Below, in pieces: positions 1 through 11,204 of a stretch of DNA of 64,000 nt. The notes under the pieces are model-generated. The model was not told where the DNA came from, did not search any database, and saw nothing but the letters and a program-made list of their open reading frames with translations. A program made the position numbers and the translations under genes. Every line of letters begins with the position of its first letter. The first letter of the stretch is position 1. Origin of the DNA: Diphasiastrum complanatum (lineage: Eukaryota; Streptophyta; Lycopodiopsida; Lycopodiales; Lycopodiaceae). The stretch lies in NCBI GenBank assembly GCA_029204225.1, contig CM055100.1, positions 60,528,560-60,592,559 of the forward strand, written 5' to 3'.

Positions 1-957
1 TGGCAAGGACTGTGTTGAATGAAGGAGATGTATCCTTCCAGTAAGTCATACCTCTGAGTGGCATGGATCTGCAGTTTCCTACACTGCCATAGGCTGTCAA
101 AGCTTCCATGCGATTGAAGCGCCTTCTGGGTAGCGGTAGATGTCTGGCAATCACTCCATGGTTGAACTCCTGCTCATCGTATTCCTTCAAATCTCTGGAC
201 ATGCATCTGGAAGTTGATTTCCAGCAGACAATGCACAACTAATCAGAATCACCTGGAGGTCCTGAGAAGAGGTTAGGAATCGCGATGGAGCAGTTGAGAG
301 ACAACAAACTTTAGCATTCTTCCAACGATGGCAGCCTAAGAAGAGTGAACAAGCAGATGATGCGGCTGGTGGCCGTGTAGGGATAGGAACACATCTCTCC
401 TTCCATCCTATTTGAAAACCCTTTTAGGGTTTACGGGTGATCATGGGTTAGGTTTGAACCTAAGTAGGGTGTATGATTTTTTTCATTTTGCATGGATTTT
501 AATTTTTTTTTTCGGGTGTTAAAGTTGGTTTTTTGCATGAGGATGGAGCAATTGGGCTAATGCTTGGCTGTTAGCATCAATACTGGTTGCATGCCCTTAA
601 AGCAAGGGTTATAGCTTTTCGCATTGGTGAGATAGACATTGCATTAGGGCTTTAATTTTGGTAATCCATAAACCTTTATGGGGTTTAATGAAAATTGAAT
701 TGTTTTACATGTGAAGAGAACCTATCATTGGGAATGGGTATTCCATCGTCGGTTACTTTTCCAGTAATGCCTGGGAAACAATTTGATCTAGAATGGATTA
801 CCATAAGTAAAGCTATTTTGATGTTTCTTTGGGCTATAACCAAGAATGAGTGGGACGATATAAATTTTGCTATCCTAACAGTGAGTCAGTGAACTAGGGT
901 TCGCAGATTTAGGATTGACACCAAGATATTCGTTCCTCATGAGTTGCTTTTTCCAAA
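1..957. other. No gene recognised
   Basis: I see no protein family, RNA gene or mobile-element signature here. The longest open frame (695-892, +) is short, has no recognisable motif and lies in AT-rich sequence. It is probably intergenic or decayed repeat DNA. Confidence 0.5.
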
Positions 958-1559
958 ATTGTTCAAACATAGTTTTTTGTATAATATCCTATACAGCCAA
1001 GGAAATTTTTAGAGGAAAATTATATATGTCATTGGTGGAAGATCTCCTCAACATCTTGTGCAAAATTTGTTCATTTATTAATTGTTCAAACATAGTTTTT
1101 TGTATATGGATGGATCTATACAGCCAAGGAAAATTTTAGAAAAAATGTCATCGGTGGAAGATCTCCAGAATGCTCAACATCTTGTGCGAAATTTGTTCAT
1201 TTATTAATTGTTCAAACCAAAGTTCCCCACGACACAGATGTCGTGGGGCTTGGGTGCCGTGACAGGTGCCGTACTACGGCACCTGTGTCGTGGTACGGCA
1301 CCTGTTTGTTTGTTGTTTCTTTTTTTTTGGTTTTTCATTAAAAATGACTTAAAAAAAATTTTAGAAAGGAAAAGAAAAAACAGGTGTCGTGGGTGCCGTG
1401 GAACTTCAGTTCCATGGCACCCACGGCATCCGTGCCGTTCCAGGTGCCGTACCATGGCTGACTTTGGTTCAAACATAGTTTTTTTGTATATGGATCTATA
1501 CAGCCAAGGAAAATTTTAGAGGAAAACTAAACTATATATGTCATCGTTGGAAGATTGCT
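958..1559 (+). repeat. Three tandem units of about 125 bp, third interrupted
   Basis: Units start at 958, 1081 and 1207. Each begins ATTGTTCAAA and runs through a conserved CAGCCAAGGAAA block and a GGAAGATCTCC-like block. The first two are 123 and 126 bp long. The third is split by the foldback element at 1217-1467 and resumes at 1468. The first two copies therefore act as an internal empty-site reference for that insertion. Confidence 0.85.
1217..1467. mobile_element. Foldback MITE with readable target-site duplication
   Basis: This 251-bp insertion lies in the third tandem unit. The flank TTCAAA occurs on both sides (1211-1216 and 1468-1473), and removing the insert restores the order seen in units 1 and 2. 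The ends are CCAAAGT and ACTTTGG, a perfect 7-bp inverted repeat. The interior is rich in GGTGCCGT and its complement: hairpin arms at about 1247-1310 and 1380-1460 surround a T/A-rich centre. The coding potential is nil. The superfamily is uncertain. The target duplication could be read as 6 or 7 bp, so I do not assign it to Mutator or hAT. Confidence 0.75.
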
Positions 1560-1619
1560 CTCCACTATTGCCACACATCAAATGAAAAAAAAAAACTTGT
1601 GTAATGGATCATGTAATTA

Positions 1620-2225
1620 GCAATGATTTTTCCATGGCATTGCCACATGTGAGAGTACCATAAATCTCTCTTTCTAGCATCTTTTGTATTTGAATTTTCA
1701 ATTTTGGTAGTGACGCATGCCTCGACTCAAATACAAGAAAAAGGACTATGTGAGAGCTCATGTGGCAATGTCGCATGGCCATGTGTGAGAGTGCCATAAA
1801 TCTCTCTTTCATGCCTTAAAATACAAGAATCTTGACTATGTGAGAAGCTCATGTGGCAATGTTGCATGGCCATGTGTGAGAGTGCAATAAATCTAATCTC
1901 TTTTATGCCTTACTTCAATACAAGAAAAATGCCAAATTTTTGACTAAGTCTCGGCTTCGGCTCATGTGGCAATGTCGCACGGCCATGTGTGAGTGCCATA
2001 AATCTCTCTTTCATGCCTTACTTAAATACAAGAAAAATGCCAAAATCTTGACTAAGTCTCTCAGCTCATGTGGCAATGTCTCATGGCCATGTGTGAGGGT
2101 GCCTTTTGGATTTTGAATTTCCAATTTTTTTGAGTGCATGAATGGTAGTGGCGCATCATGCCTTAACTTAAATACAAGAAAAATGCCAAGATCTTGGCTC
2201 ATGTGGCAATGTCGCATTGCCTAAA
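1620..2225. repeat. Imperfect minisatellite, about 90-135 bp period
   Basis: The block GCTCATGTGGCAATGT followed by GGCCATGTGTGAG recurs at about 1757, 1848, 1957, 2062 and 2196, with a degenerate first unit near 1630. Units also share ATAAATCTCTCTTTC and ATACAAGAAAAATGCC. Unit spacing varies through internal deletions. The short minus-strand open frames here are translations of the repeat and not genes. Confidence 0.8.
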
Positions 2226-2675
2226 CACACCATTCTCTTGTTAGGCCTACATCTATCTTAAAATCTTTTAAGGATGTCAATTTGAAAAATGGTGAAATAT
2301 CACGGAACTATCTTAGCTTGCTAAGAATGCACATAGATCATTAAAGGACCCTAGTGTTCCGTCATTTTCTCAAGTCTCACTTGCCCGCCATAAGAAAAAA
2401 TTTGATGGTGAAGAGTGTTACTTAATTTGACCAAGAAATACCCACACGACTAGAACTTTCACAATCTCAAGCAAATTCATCTTCTCTTGCATTATTACGA
2501 TGAGCTAGCTACCTGAATGCTATGTATTCTCAAAGCTTAAGGCTTAAGGCTTTAAAATCATCCATATACTTGGACCACGCCAGCCTCCTATACATCCTTT
2601 TGACTAATGTGCTTCCTTTGAAAACTACATGCACTCCAAGCTATTGCACTATTCTCCATAACTATCTATCTATCC
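2226..2675. other. No gene recognised
   Basis: This stretch between the minisatellite and the next tandem duplication has no gene, element end or RNA feature that I can see. Confidence 0.5.
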
Positions 2676-2838
2676 ATCCACTACACTAGTTTACAATTAT
2701 AATAAACGCTGCTCGCTTACATGTTGATTTGAAAGAAAGAAGAAACCCAGATCAATATCCACTACACTAGTTTACAATATATAATAAACGCTGCTGCTTA
2801 CATGTTGATTTGAAAGAAAAGAAGAAACCCAGATCAAT
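2676..2838. repeat. 81-bp tandem duplication
   Basis: The segment 2676-2756 is repeated at 2757-2838 with a few substitutions and single-base indels. Each unit starts ATCCACTACACTAG and ends AACCCAGATCAAT. It sits about 150 bp upstream of the BAHD relic. High identity suggests a recent duplication. Confidence 0.9.
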
Positions 2839-2989
2839 ATTTTCAGCTGGTCAGCTTGTTGTGCGAATTATCAGAAATTTTGGAAATCATGCCTTCACAA
2901 GCAGCTGAAAGCAGCACGGCCAGCAATTTTTCATGTGCAGGTTGAATTATAAGAGGCAAAGCTTGTGGGCACCGTCTCTGCCTCGCCTG

Positions 2990-4445
2990 TAAAAGATGCC
3001 ATCTACTGCTTTCCAATCTAGATACAATACCATCCATGCTGACTACAGTCTTCTTGTACCAGTCTAACGAATTAAGCAACACTGCCGATCCAGTGATGGT
3101 TCTACAGAATGCATTGGCACAGAGTTTGGTACATTATTATCCACTAGCTGGAAGGATCGAGCTGAGCTCGGATGGAAGGTTCCAAGTTATCAGCAGCGGT
3201 GAAGGAGCTGTTTTTGTTGAGGCAGAAGCGATGCTAACATCTCAGATGTACTGACAGAAAAGAATCTTGATACAAATATAGAATTTGGCCGTAAGTTTGT
3301 TTATACCAGTGTCGGGGAAAGCAAACTATTCTGGATCAACGCTTTCGTTAGCAATTCAGGTACATGCAGTCTGACTTGAATTTTAGTAGTTCAGCCTTCT
3401 CAGCTCGTCCATGAAATTAATAACCAGTACCTTTGTACTTTTGCTAGGTGACGAGATTCAAGTGCGGTGGATTTTGTGTTGGAGTTAGCATAAACCATTG
3501 CATGTGTGATGGAATTGCATTTAGCGAGTTCCTTATTTCTCTGGGAGAAATTGCGAGAGGTATGCCTATCTCGATGTCGCCTGCGCTAGACAGAACACTA
3601 CTGAAGGCCAGAGATCCCTTGCAAATAGAATTCCCTTTCTCTGAAATCGCAGAAATTGATCAAAGCAACTCGCAAACAGCACATGACCCCCAGCGATGAT
3701 GGCATAGCCAGAGATCCCCTGAAATTGAGGTCCTCTCTCGTTGAAATGATCACAGAAATTGATCGAAGCAACGTGCCAACAGCACATGACCCCCAGCGTT
3801 GATGGCATGGTCTTCTCCTTCTTGTGCTTTGACTCAAACATTATAGCCTACTGAAGAAGCAAGTACTAGATGAAGGCATTCTGAAGACATGCACAGTTTT
3901 GAGGTTATTGGTGCTTTTCATCTGGCGCATCCGAACAAAAGCTTTATGTATGCCATCCTCTCAATTGACAAGTTCGAGTTTGCAATAGATTGTAGGACAC
4001 GCTTCTGTCCACCTCTTCCTAAAGGTTATCATGGCAATGCAGCCGTGTCTACCTGCGCTATCGCATCCGCGGGAGAGCTTACCGTCGCGAGTTATCATAC
4101 GCAGTTGGGTTAATTCAAGAAGCAAAAAGCAATGATCACCGATAAATACTTGAGATCTAGAATAGATTACTTGGAGCAAACGCGTCCATTGCAATCACTG
4201 AGTACATCAACACTGCCTCGCCTCATCCTGGTGCGGGATCCCTTTTCATAAGGCAGACTATGGGTGGGGGAGATGCTACACATTTCTTCCGATTGGGCGA
4301 CTAATTTCTGAATTGGAGTCTTTCTCGCATATGGAAAGGATCGTAAAGGAATCAAATTTCTCACGAGCTTTGCCAAACTTTTGCCTGGGCAATATTAAAT
4401 CCTTGCTGCAGCAGCAGACAAATCCAGAGGTTTTTGTAGAAATGG
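2990..4445 (+). pseudogene. BAHD acyltransferase pseudogene
   Basis: Intact members of this family move acyl groups from acyl-CoA to alcohols or amines in the cytosol. Pieces appear in family order but in different frames. LSNLDTIPSM and a PLAGRI block are at 3015-3165. The next block shifts frame at about 3235. A probable small intron spans about 3360-3447, followed by TRFKCGGF and the catalytic HxxxD box as NHCMCDG at about 3495. RFCPPLPKGYHGN is at about 4000-4035, and the C-terminal YLRSRIDYLE block at 4145-4180. The DFGWG box near 4255 is degraded. Stops, shifts and a 100-bp tandem duplication at 3607 rule out a full product. I infer kinship with the large gymnosperm BAHD clades, with unknown substrate. 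Confidence 0.9.
3607..3808 (+). repeat. 100-bp tandem duplication inside the BAHD relic
   Basis: Units 3607-3706 and 3707-3808 both start GCCAGAGATCCC and end CATGACCCCCAGCG plus TGATGGCAT. They are diverged at scattered positions, so the duplication is not very recent. It repeats coding sequence downstream of the HxxxD box and introduces stops. Confidence 0.85.
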
Positions 4446-4464
4446 CAACAGTTACTAGTTAGAT

Positions 4465-4556
4465 GGAATTTATGTGGGTTGTGAAAGAGTATGAATGTCT
4501 GATCATCATATGTTGCTGACTTTCTTGAATACGAGTAGTAGTATTGTATGTGCAGT
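4465..4556 (+). repeat. BAHD 3' flank, second copy at 15079-15170
   Basis: About 92 bp just after the BAHD relic reappear at 15079-15170 in the same orientation. Shared landmarks are AATTTATGTGGGTT and GAATACGAGTAGTAGTATTG. The second copy stops exactly where an LTR begins (TGTTGGAATT at 15171), so that LTR appears to have inserted into a duplicate of this segment. Confidence 0.85.
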
Positions 4557-5187
4557 ATCCTATTGCCACTTTAAAAACTCATCATCCTTAGCTTTTTGCT
4601 CTCCATGTCATCATTGATTGATGCAAAAAGTCATCATCTATAGCGTAATATTATGCAAAAAAAGAGGAAATGTCTTTCCACTTTAAGCACGCAAATGTAT
4701 GTGTGCAAAAAAAAGGCTAAGGTATGGCTTTTAGCTGTGAAGTGTCCAGCAAAACTTCTCTCAAGATTTCCCTTCACTATCTTCCATCTTTAAATAACAC
4801 ATTCTAAAACCTAACTAAACAAGAACTTGGTGGCAATGCACAAAAGACCACAAAGGCCTTGTTGTAGAAATGGTAATACGCTGAAGATTTAGGCTGATTG
4901 TGAAAATTTGTATGTAGCCACATGTATATTTCTGTGGATAATGGTATGGCCAAAGTGCCACATGGCAATCCACACCTAATGTAGTAGATTAGGTCGAGTC
5001 AAAGTGGTTGTGTCTATTGGTAGAAATCTCTACTTCATAATATCTAGACCTTGAGTTATGATGAGATTTGACCAACTAGCCTATCTACCAAGCTATCCCT
5101 AGGAAATAGGCTAGGGTTTTATTTTAGGGCAAAAAAGGCTGAGTTAGCTTCCTTATTAATGTTGAAATTCACCTAACTTTACAAAGA
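4557..5187. other. No gene recognised
   Basis: AT-rich sequence between the BAHD relic and the 260-bp duplication. I see no coding frame of note and no element ends. Confidence 0.5.
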
Positions 5188-5682
5188 GTATTGGTGCTAA
5201 AAACTAGTTTTGTGAGGGCGAGCTAAGAGCTAAGTTTTAGTGAAGGGATTTGATTCTAAACTTAGTAGGGATCAAAATCCATACTGTTCACACATGTGGG
5301 CACCTCTGAACCCTGCATTTAATGCTTCACATTCATTTGATCCAAAGAAATTTAATTTGAGAGATCTTGATGTGATTATTGGTGGAAATCCTAGGTTAAG
5401 CTACCAAGTTTGAGTGCCATTGACCAAATTTAATCCATTTTTAACAAGTATTGGTGCTAAAAACTAGTTTTCTGAGGGCAAGCTAGAAGCTAAGTTTTGG
5501 TGAGTGGATTTGATTCCAAACTTGGTAGGGATCAAAATCCAATATGTTCACACATTGTGGGCACCTCTAAACCTGCTTTAATGCTTCACATTCATTTGAT
5601 CCAAAGAAATTCAATTTGAGAGATCTTGATGTGATTATTGGTGGAAATCCTAGGATAAGCTACCAAGTTTGAGTGCCATTGA
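5188..5682. repeat. 260-bp tandem duplication
   Basis: Unit 1 (5188-5447) starts GTATTGGTGCTAAAAACTAG and is repeated from 5448. Both contain TTCACATTCATTTGATCC and AGAGATCTTGATGTGATTAT. The second unit ends near 5682. Neither carries a sustained open frame. Confidence 0.9.
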
Positions 5683-5989
5683 TTAGATTTGAATTTCATT
5701 CATGAAATCTAATTAATCTAGGCTGAAATCAAGTCCTATTAAAGTCATTTATAGGTCTTGAAAGTACATCAAGAAGAAAGAAAAAGATTATTAATTCATT
5801 TTTTGTCCAAAAATAGCCCAGATTGGCAAGATTTGTTTGAAAGTTGCTTTCAATTCATCTTATCTTCATTCCAACTTTGTGAGGGAGTGCTAGAACTGAG
5901 ACTACAAGTCCATTTGTTGGATTAATAATCTAATTTGAGTGAAACACTACAAATGTGAGACCTTTGTGAGTTTCAAAGTCAATCAAATC

Positions 5990-6105
5990 CATTTCTTGTG
6001 TGTACCCAACGGGGTTGGCCTCAGTTGGTTGCTTGGGCATCCAAAGTTTCTTTGGTCCCAGGATCGAGCGTCCCCTTGGAAACCAAGAAGCATTTCTTGT
6101 GTGTA
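5990..6105 (+). mobile_element. Short tRNA-like SINE with 15-bp target duplications
   Basis: The 15-mer CATTTCTTGTGTGTA occurs perfectly at 5990-6004 and 6091-6105. Between them is an 86-bp insert (6005-6090). It has a box-A-like GGCCTCAGTTGGTTGC, and GGTCCCAGGATCGAGCGTCC resembles a box B plus T-stem. The end is A/G-rich. A 15-bp perfect duplication around a tRNA-like body is the mark of LINE-mediated retroposition. It is very short for a plant SINE, so it may be a head-only copy. Confidence 0.75.
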
Positions 6106-7532
6106 GAATTCACTAGTAAGATGGGATCTATTGGAGCATACCTTCTAGAATGCTAACAAAGCCCAAAAATAAGGTTTTAAAAAAAAAACGAAAAGGCCAT
6201 GGGTTCACAAGAAGAAAGGGCAAAACCCTAAACTCCTCACAGCCACCACTAGTTCACGCCCCAGAAGGCTTCTCATCAGCCACTTCCACACTGTCAGCTT
6301 TCCGAACTGTCAGAAAACTCGCTGCCTCCACAGGCTCGCATGTTGCTTGGGATTCAATTACATATTCACACGGGTTGGAACTGATCGCCGCTAGAGCTGC
6401 ACTCCCTCTTCACATCTCCTTCCGAATGTTCACCAATGGACTGCAATGGACTGCAATGCAACCATGGGAAAGTACTGAAACATGCATTATTCTGGCTGTT
6501 TCAAGATCCTCACATCTAGAAAGCGCGCATATACAAATCCAAGTGCATGGAGAGATCTACGATGAAGTGAGTACTTTCAGAGCATTAGCACGACTCCCAG
6601 GCTTGTAAGTAGCTTTTCATTACCACTAAACATCCTGTTTATTGCAGCAGGTGATCTCATGGAAAGAACATCCTGCCTACCGCAATCTGCCAAATGGATA
6701 ATTCTGCAGCCTACGTGGGTCCAGACGACAGTTCCTTTGAACTCTTGCAGGATTGTGGAATAAACAAAAGAATAGGGATTCAACAACTGAGCTCAAAACC
6801 TGAGCAACTTTCCTAATCCTTGAATACACAAAGATGAACCTGTTGCTAACTCAGTTGTCATCATACTACTAGAATCCAACAGGTTCATTCATCCATCAAG
6901 AGATATGACCAACTGAGCATCATCTTTTGGCAGCATGGTTAGCTATTAAGCTTAATGTAATATTCCATAAATCCACAGTAGGTGAACGAGGCTACAAACG
7001 TTCAACAGAGGAAAGTTTTTCCAGCAAGATTCAAGATACAATGCATAATTCATTCCCAAAATTATGATTTTAAACTCTGCTTACCTATAAAAATACAGGT
7101 TTGACAGAAGCAGGGAAAAACACTCATTATTTCCGAGGAAGAGAAAACATGATCTTTTCAGGGAAAAGTAGACCTAGGAAAATTGATTAAGCCCACTCAT
7201 AGTTATGCTTTTAATTCTGTTCAATGTAAAGAGAATAATCATAGCCAATAAGATTTACTCCATGCAATCCCTCTACACCTTTTGGAAATTTCTCAAAGAA
7301 TCAAAAATTGGAAATGAATTTAACACCAATTCTAAGCAACTTTCACAAGATCAAACTAGTAGTGCTCTACCACACTTGATAAAAGCTTGCTTCAAACCAA
7401 AATTAATTGGTTCAAAAATCCAATCGATCTTCCAAGAAATCAGCATTCCTACTAGGATTCGGGTAAGCGCTTCCACTTCCTACTCGTCGTAGAGTTTGTC
7501 TCCATTCCCATCCAAGATCGCATCTTAGCCGG
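6106..7532. other. No gene confirmed; one orphan open frame
   Basis: A plus-strand frame of 152 codons (6150-6608) is open but shows no family I recognise, and it begins in an A-run rich in lysine codons. I do not call it a gene. The rest is AT-rich without element ends until the copia primer-binding site at 7533. Confidence 0.4.
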
Positions 7533-8012
7533 GCTCTGATACCAATATAACAACCCAAGAGGATTGCCCCTAAGATGAGGATAGGAGAACACAATAAGAG
7601 AGACTATGGAGCCAAACCACCCAACCAATCCTAGATCAAAACTAGATCTAGCCCCTAAGCCATGCCATGTGAAGCAAAAGGAGAAGAGAGGAACTGGTAA
7701 CCTAAACCCATTATGTGTCCCACCTCAATATATAGAGAGTAGAGTCATGTGCATGAAACCATGCAATCTCCATGCAGGTCAACTATAACTAGATCACATC
7801 TCTTCATGCAGTCCTCCTGCCCATAACCGTCACACAGACATGCAATACTCCATATGTCTCAATTAGAGTGTCTGGGTCCTCTCAAGGTAATTACTCACAA
7901 ACAGGCCTTGACATGGAATTAAGTCATGGTGTGACCAATAATCTTGAACACTGGAGGGCCGGTCTACCATATTAGGACTATTCCAGGTCCTTAACCGAAT
8001 ATGGCCATAACA
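7533..8012 (-). mobile_element. Copia 5' LTR plus primer-binding site
   Basis: Read on the minus strand, the LTR (8012 down to 7545, about 468 bp) starts TGTTATGG. It abuts TGGTATCAGAGC (7544-7533), the initiator-Met tRNA primer-binding site of plant copia elements. It matches the LTR at 38251-38743 along its length, sharing for example the block GGAGCCAAACCACCCAACCA. The expected CA end next to the primer site is mutated. Coding sequence on the internal side is not recognisable. It appears to cut into the LTR of copia A at 8013. Confidence 0.75.
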
Positions 8013-8628
8013 TATATACACAGACTATAGACTACATAATAGAAGTTTGTCTGCGAGCGAGACAAGTTTTGTAAGTAGGATCCACAAAGATCCAAGAAGT
8101 CCGCTAGTAAGCGAGACATTACTCGTGGAGAACACTGCTTCTCTCACGCCAACGTGTTGTGTGGGTCTGTCATACAGCGCTCGAAATCAAGAGGATCAAT
8201 AGATGATATTGTAGCTATTATGCACATATCACTCTTATCTTAGTCTGATCTTGAATGAATAACTGTCTGCCATCGCTTGTGTATCTCATTCACTCAATTA
8301 TCAATTTTGCACACTAGTTCAATTTTTTGTTGAATGTTGTGTTAATCTAAAACGTAGATCAGTAGTGTCTGTCTACATTCTGGAGGATTGTAGGAATGAT
8401 ATAGCCGGCAGTGACCAGCAATTATATCTGAAATCCATCCGAATTGTTTTTCGTTCACGATTAATTTGATTTCGCTTCAGCAATGTCAATATCAGAGCTT
8501 GTTCAAGTTTTGTTTCGTTTCGTCCAGTTTTGCTTCGTTTCGTTTCGTTTCGTTTCGTTTCGTTTGAGAGCCTAATTGATATTTGCAATTTTCGTTACCC
8601 ACATTTTTCGCATCAGTGGTATCAGAGC
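8013..8628 (+). mobile_element. Copia A: truncated 5' LTR and primer-binding site
   Basis: The segment ends CATCA at 8615 and is followed after one base by TGGTATCAGAGC (8617-8628). It resembles the inner half of the copia B LTR in its repeated CGAGCGAGAC-type motifs. The upstream part is missing because the minus-strand LTR ending at 8012 abuts it. A TTTCG microsatellite lies at about 8513-8567. Confidence 0.75.
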
Positions 8629-8728
8629 CCCACCTGTCATAGTCTGACATAGCTAGAAAGTTATCAGATCCAGAAGGCTAAGCATTCAAACAAAGAACCA
8701 TCAACAAGTGAGAACACAATTCACAACA

Positions 8729-9899
8729 ATGGCTTCAATAAGCAGCATACAATCCAAGATCTGTACAATCCTCGATTCATCAGGATCTAACTTTCTAGCA
8801 TGGAAGGTTAGGACCTCGTTGATATTAAAGGGAGAAGGATTATTATCCTAGGTAGATGGCACCAAGGAGATGCCTACGACTACAGGCAAAGAGCTATGCG
8901 AATGGAGGGAGAAGAATGACAAGGCAGTAGTTGCGTTATCTTCATCCATCGAGGATAGCCTAACTCTTGACCTGGCTGCAATCTCTAAGCAAAGGAGATG
9001 TGGGATACATTACTCACAAGATTTCAAACGAAATCACGTAGTCAGATAATGATGCTCGAAGATCAGCTAACAAACCTACAGTGGGATAGTAAAGACCTCA
9101 CTTCCTTCATTAGGAAGATGAAAGATCTATTTCTATCACTACACAATTCTGGAGCAGAAAATGCAGTATCAGCAGAGAAACAGCTTGTATATCTGTTGAG
9201 AGCCTTACCAAGATCCTTCCAGACACCAGAACACTGCTAGCAAAAGATCCTACAATGACACTCGAAAAGGCTATTGTCGGAATTCAAGAAGAAGTCGAAG
9301 CTCGAGAGCACCTTGATCAGAAGGATGCTTCTGACCAAGCTCTCTATAGAAACAAGGAGAAAATAAAGAAGCAATTCAAGCCTAAGAAGGCAGGGAGATC
9401 AGCAAGCAGAAGGAGCCAGCAAAGGCCAGTGGAAGAACAAAGGAGGTCGAGACAGTAGAGTGGAGACAAGAAGACATGCGTGAGATGCAAACGCAAAGGA
9501 CATATTGTCGATTCGTGTTGGCTTAATCCAAAAATTGAGTGTATCCAGTGTCATAAGAAGGGTCATGCATCCATGGACTGCCACCAGAACCCAAGAAACA
9601 AATCAGCTCAAAGCATACAGGAGAACAACAATAGTTCATCCTATGTCGAGGAGCCAGAGAGCTCAAAGATGGGCGAAGAAAGATCGACTCACAGAAATTC
9701 AACCGCCTACATCTGTGCAGATATGTGTGCAGTGTCAACATCTGACCCATAGGAGGTATTCCTTGATTCAGTAGCTACCTCGCACTTCATTACATCAAGA
9801 CAGATCATGTCTGATTTTCGAAGTGTAGATCCATCAAGATTTATCCTTCTTGGAGATGGATCGAAGCATCAAGTGAATGGTATTGGTTCATTGTGGCTC
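8729..9899 (+). pseudogene. Copia A gag-protease remnant
   Basis: The frame opens at 8729 (MASISSIQ...) with a gag N-terminus. It meets a stop where tryptophan is usual (about 8850), then shifts frame several times. Gag helices continue at 8998-9235. Two CCHC zinc knuckles appear at about 9480-9585 (CKRKGHIVDSC and CHKKGHASMDC). The protease region follows at about 9755 with DSVATSHF, where the active motif DSGA is altered to DSVA, and a GDGSKHQVNGIG block. The coding ends abruptly at 9899 against copia B, so integrase and RT are gone. It is non-functional. Confidence 0.88.
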
Positions 9900-10423
9900 T
9901 GAAACAGTTAGCAATAACAGAGAGTAACTGATTAGTTTATTAGCGTTAACTACTCTTGTAATTCTCTGTTTTAGCTATCTTGTAAACTCCACGTAGTAGA
10001 GATATAAAAAAATTTGGTTCAAAAGAATACACAGAGAGTGTGCGTGAGTAGAGTAGAAAAAGAAAAGAATAGAAACGAAATAGATGTGCATGAAAGTTTG
10101 CCAACGAGCAGAACACAACGAAAAGAGCAGGGGGTCAAGCCCGCCAACGAGCGAGACACTGATCATCTTGCTCTAAAAATCAAACTGATAATATAGTTGC
10201 TCTATCTTGTGCATCTCCTTGTCTTCCGTTGTCTTGATTGCTAGAATGATATCTATTCTGTGATCTGTAGTCACGTGTCTAGGATCGTGCAAGCTTCCGC
10301 CTAAGAAAATAAAAATAAAAAATAAATCTGTTCACGATACACCAAACTCGTTCACGACATGGTATCAGAGCCAACAGGTTATCACTACTGATATATGAGC
10401 AGTGATTTTCTAGACAACACAAT

Positions 10424-11204
10424 ATGGCTACAGTGATCCAAACAAAAATAGCAATCAGTCTTGATGGCGCAAACTACAGGATATGGAAATTCAAAATCAA
10501 GACACTTCTGAAAGGCGAAGGCATCTAGTCGGTAACAGAACTCTCAGAGGTGCAGCCTCCAAAGGGAGACCCAAGGAGAGCTGAATGGATCGGAAAGGAT
10601 GAGCGTGCAATGGCGATTATCATTTTGTCCATCAATGAAGATCTACTCATGCAGATTGAAGATTGTGAAAGCAGTCATATAGCATGGGAAAGATTAAAAC
10701 AGAAGTATGAATGAGGACTGCAGCTTCAGTGATGCATCTTCACAATCAGCTGCAATCCATACGATGGGATGGCAACCAGTTAGACCAGCATGTTGAGAAG
10801 ATCAAAACGATCTTCGCCCAACTCGCCGCATCAGGACAGGAGCACCAGGTCCTAGCACCACAACAGCTGATGTACTTCATGAAGTCTCTACCTACATCCT
10901 ATCAGCCGTTGAGAATGCTCATACTGAGTCTACCAGATATGACATTCGACAAAGCAATCAGTCTTGTCGCTGATGAGAGACTGATGAGGGACGAAGGAGA
11001 AGGAAGCAGTGATCAAGAGAAAGCTCTCTTCACAAAAGGGAAGAATAAGAACAAGAACAAACCCAGATTCGACAAGACAAAGTCCTCGAATCAACAATAT
11101 TCTTCTTGTGATCACTGTCACAAATCAGGCCAATACAGCCAACAAATGATGGTTCAATCCAGCAATACCTTGCATGCACTACAAAAAGAAGGGGCACTCT
11201 GCAT
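10424..11204 (+). pseudogene. Copia B gag remnant
   Basis: Starts MATVIQTKIAISL, the usual copia gag opening with a tryptophan-rich YRIWKFKIKTLLKGEG block. A stop replaces a residue after GEGI (about 10528), and a frameshift lies near 10710. The central gag helix continues in the frame at 10711-11208 (QLQSIRWDGNQLDQHVEKIK). The zinc knuckle CDHCHKSGQ at about 11110 has lost its distal H and C. The product would have been the capsid protein. It is dead as written. Confidence 0.88.

Noticed and set aside
1204-1519. Opposed frames of about 90-100 codons
   Set aside because: They lie on the foldback MITE; symmetry of the inverted repeat keeps both strands open.
1620-2225. CRISPR-like array
   Set aside because: Repeats are long, imperfect and contiguous without unique spacers. 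It is a plant minisatellite, and the window is eukaryotic.
6150-6608. 152-codon plus-strand open frame
   Set aside because: No recognised domain, lysine-rich start from an A-run, no splice or promoter support. It could be chance.
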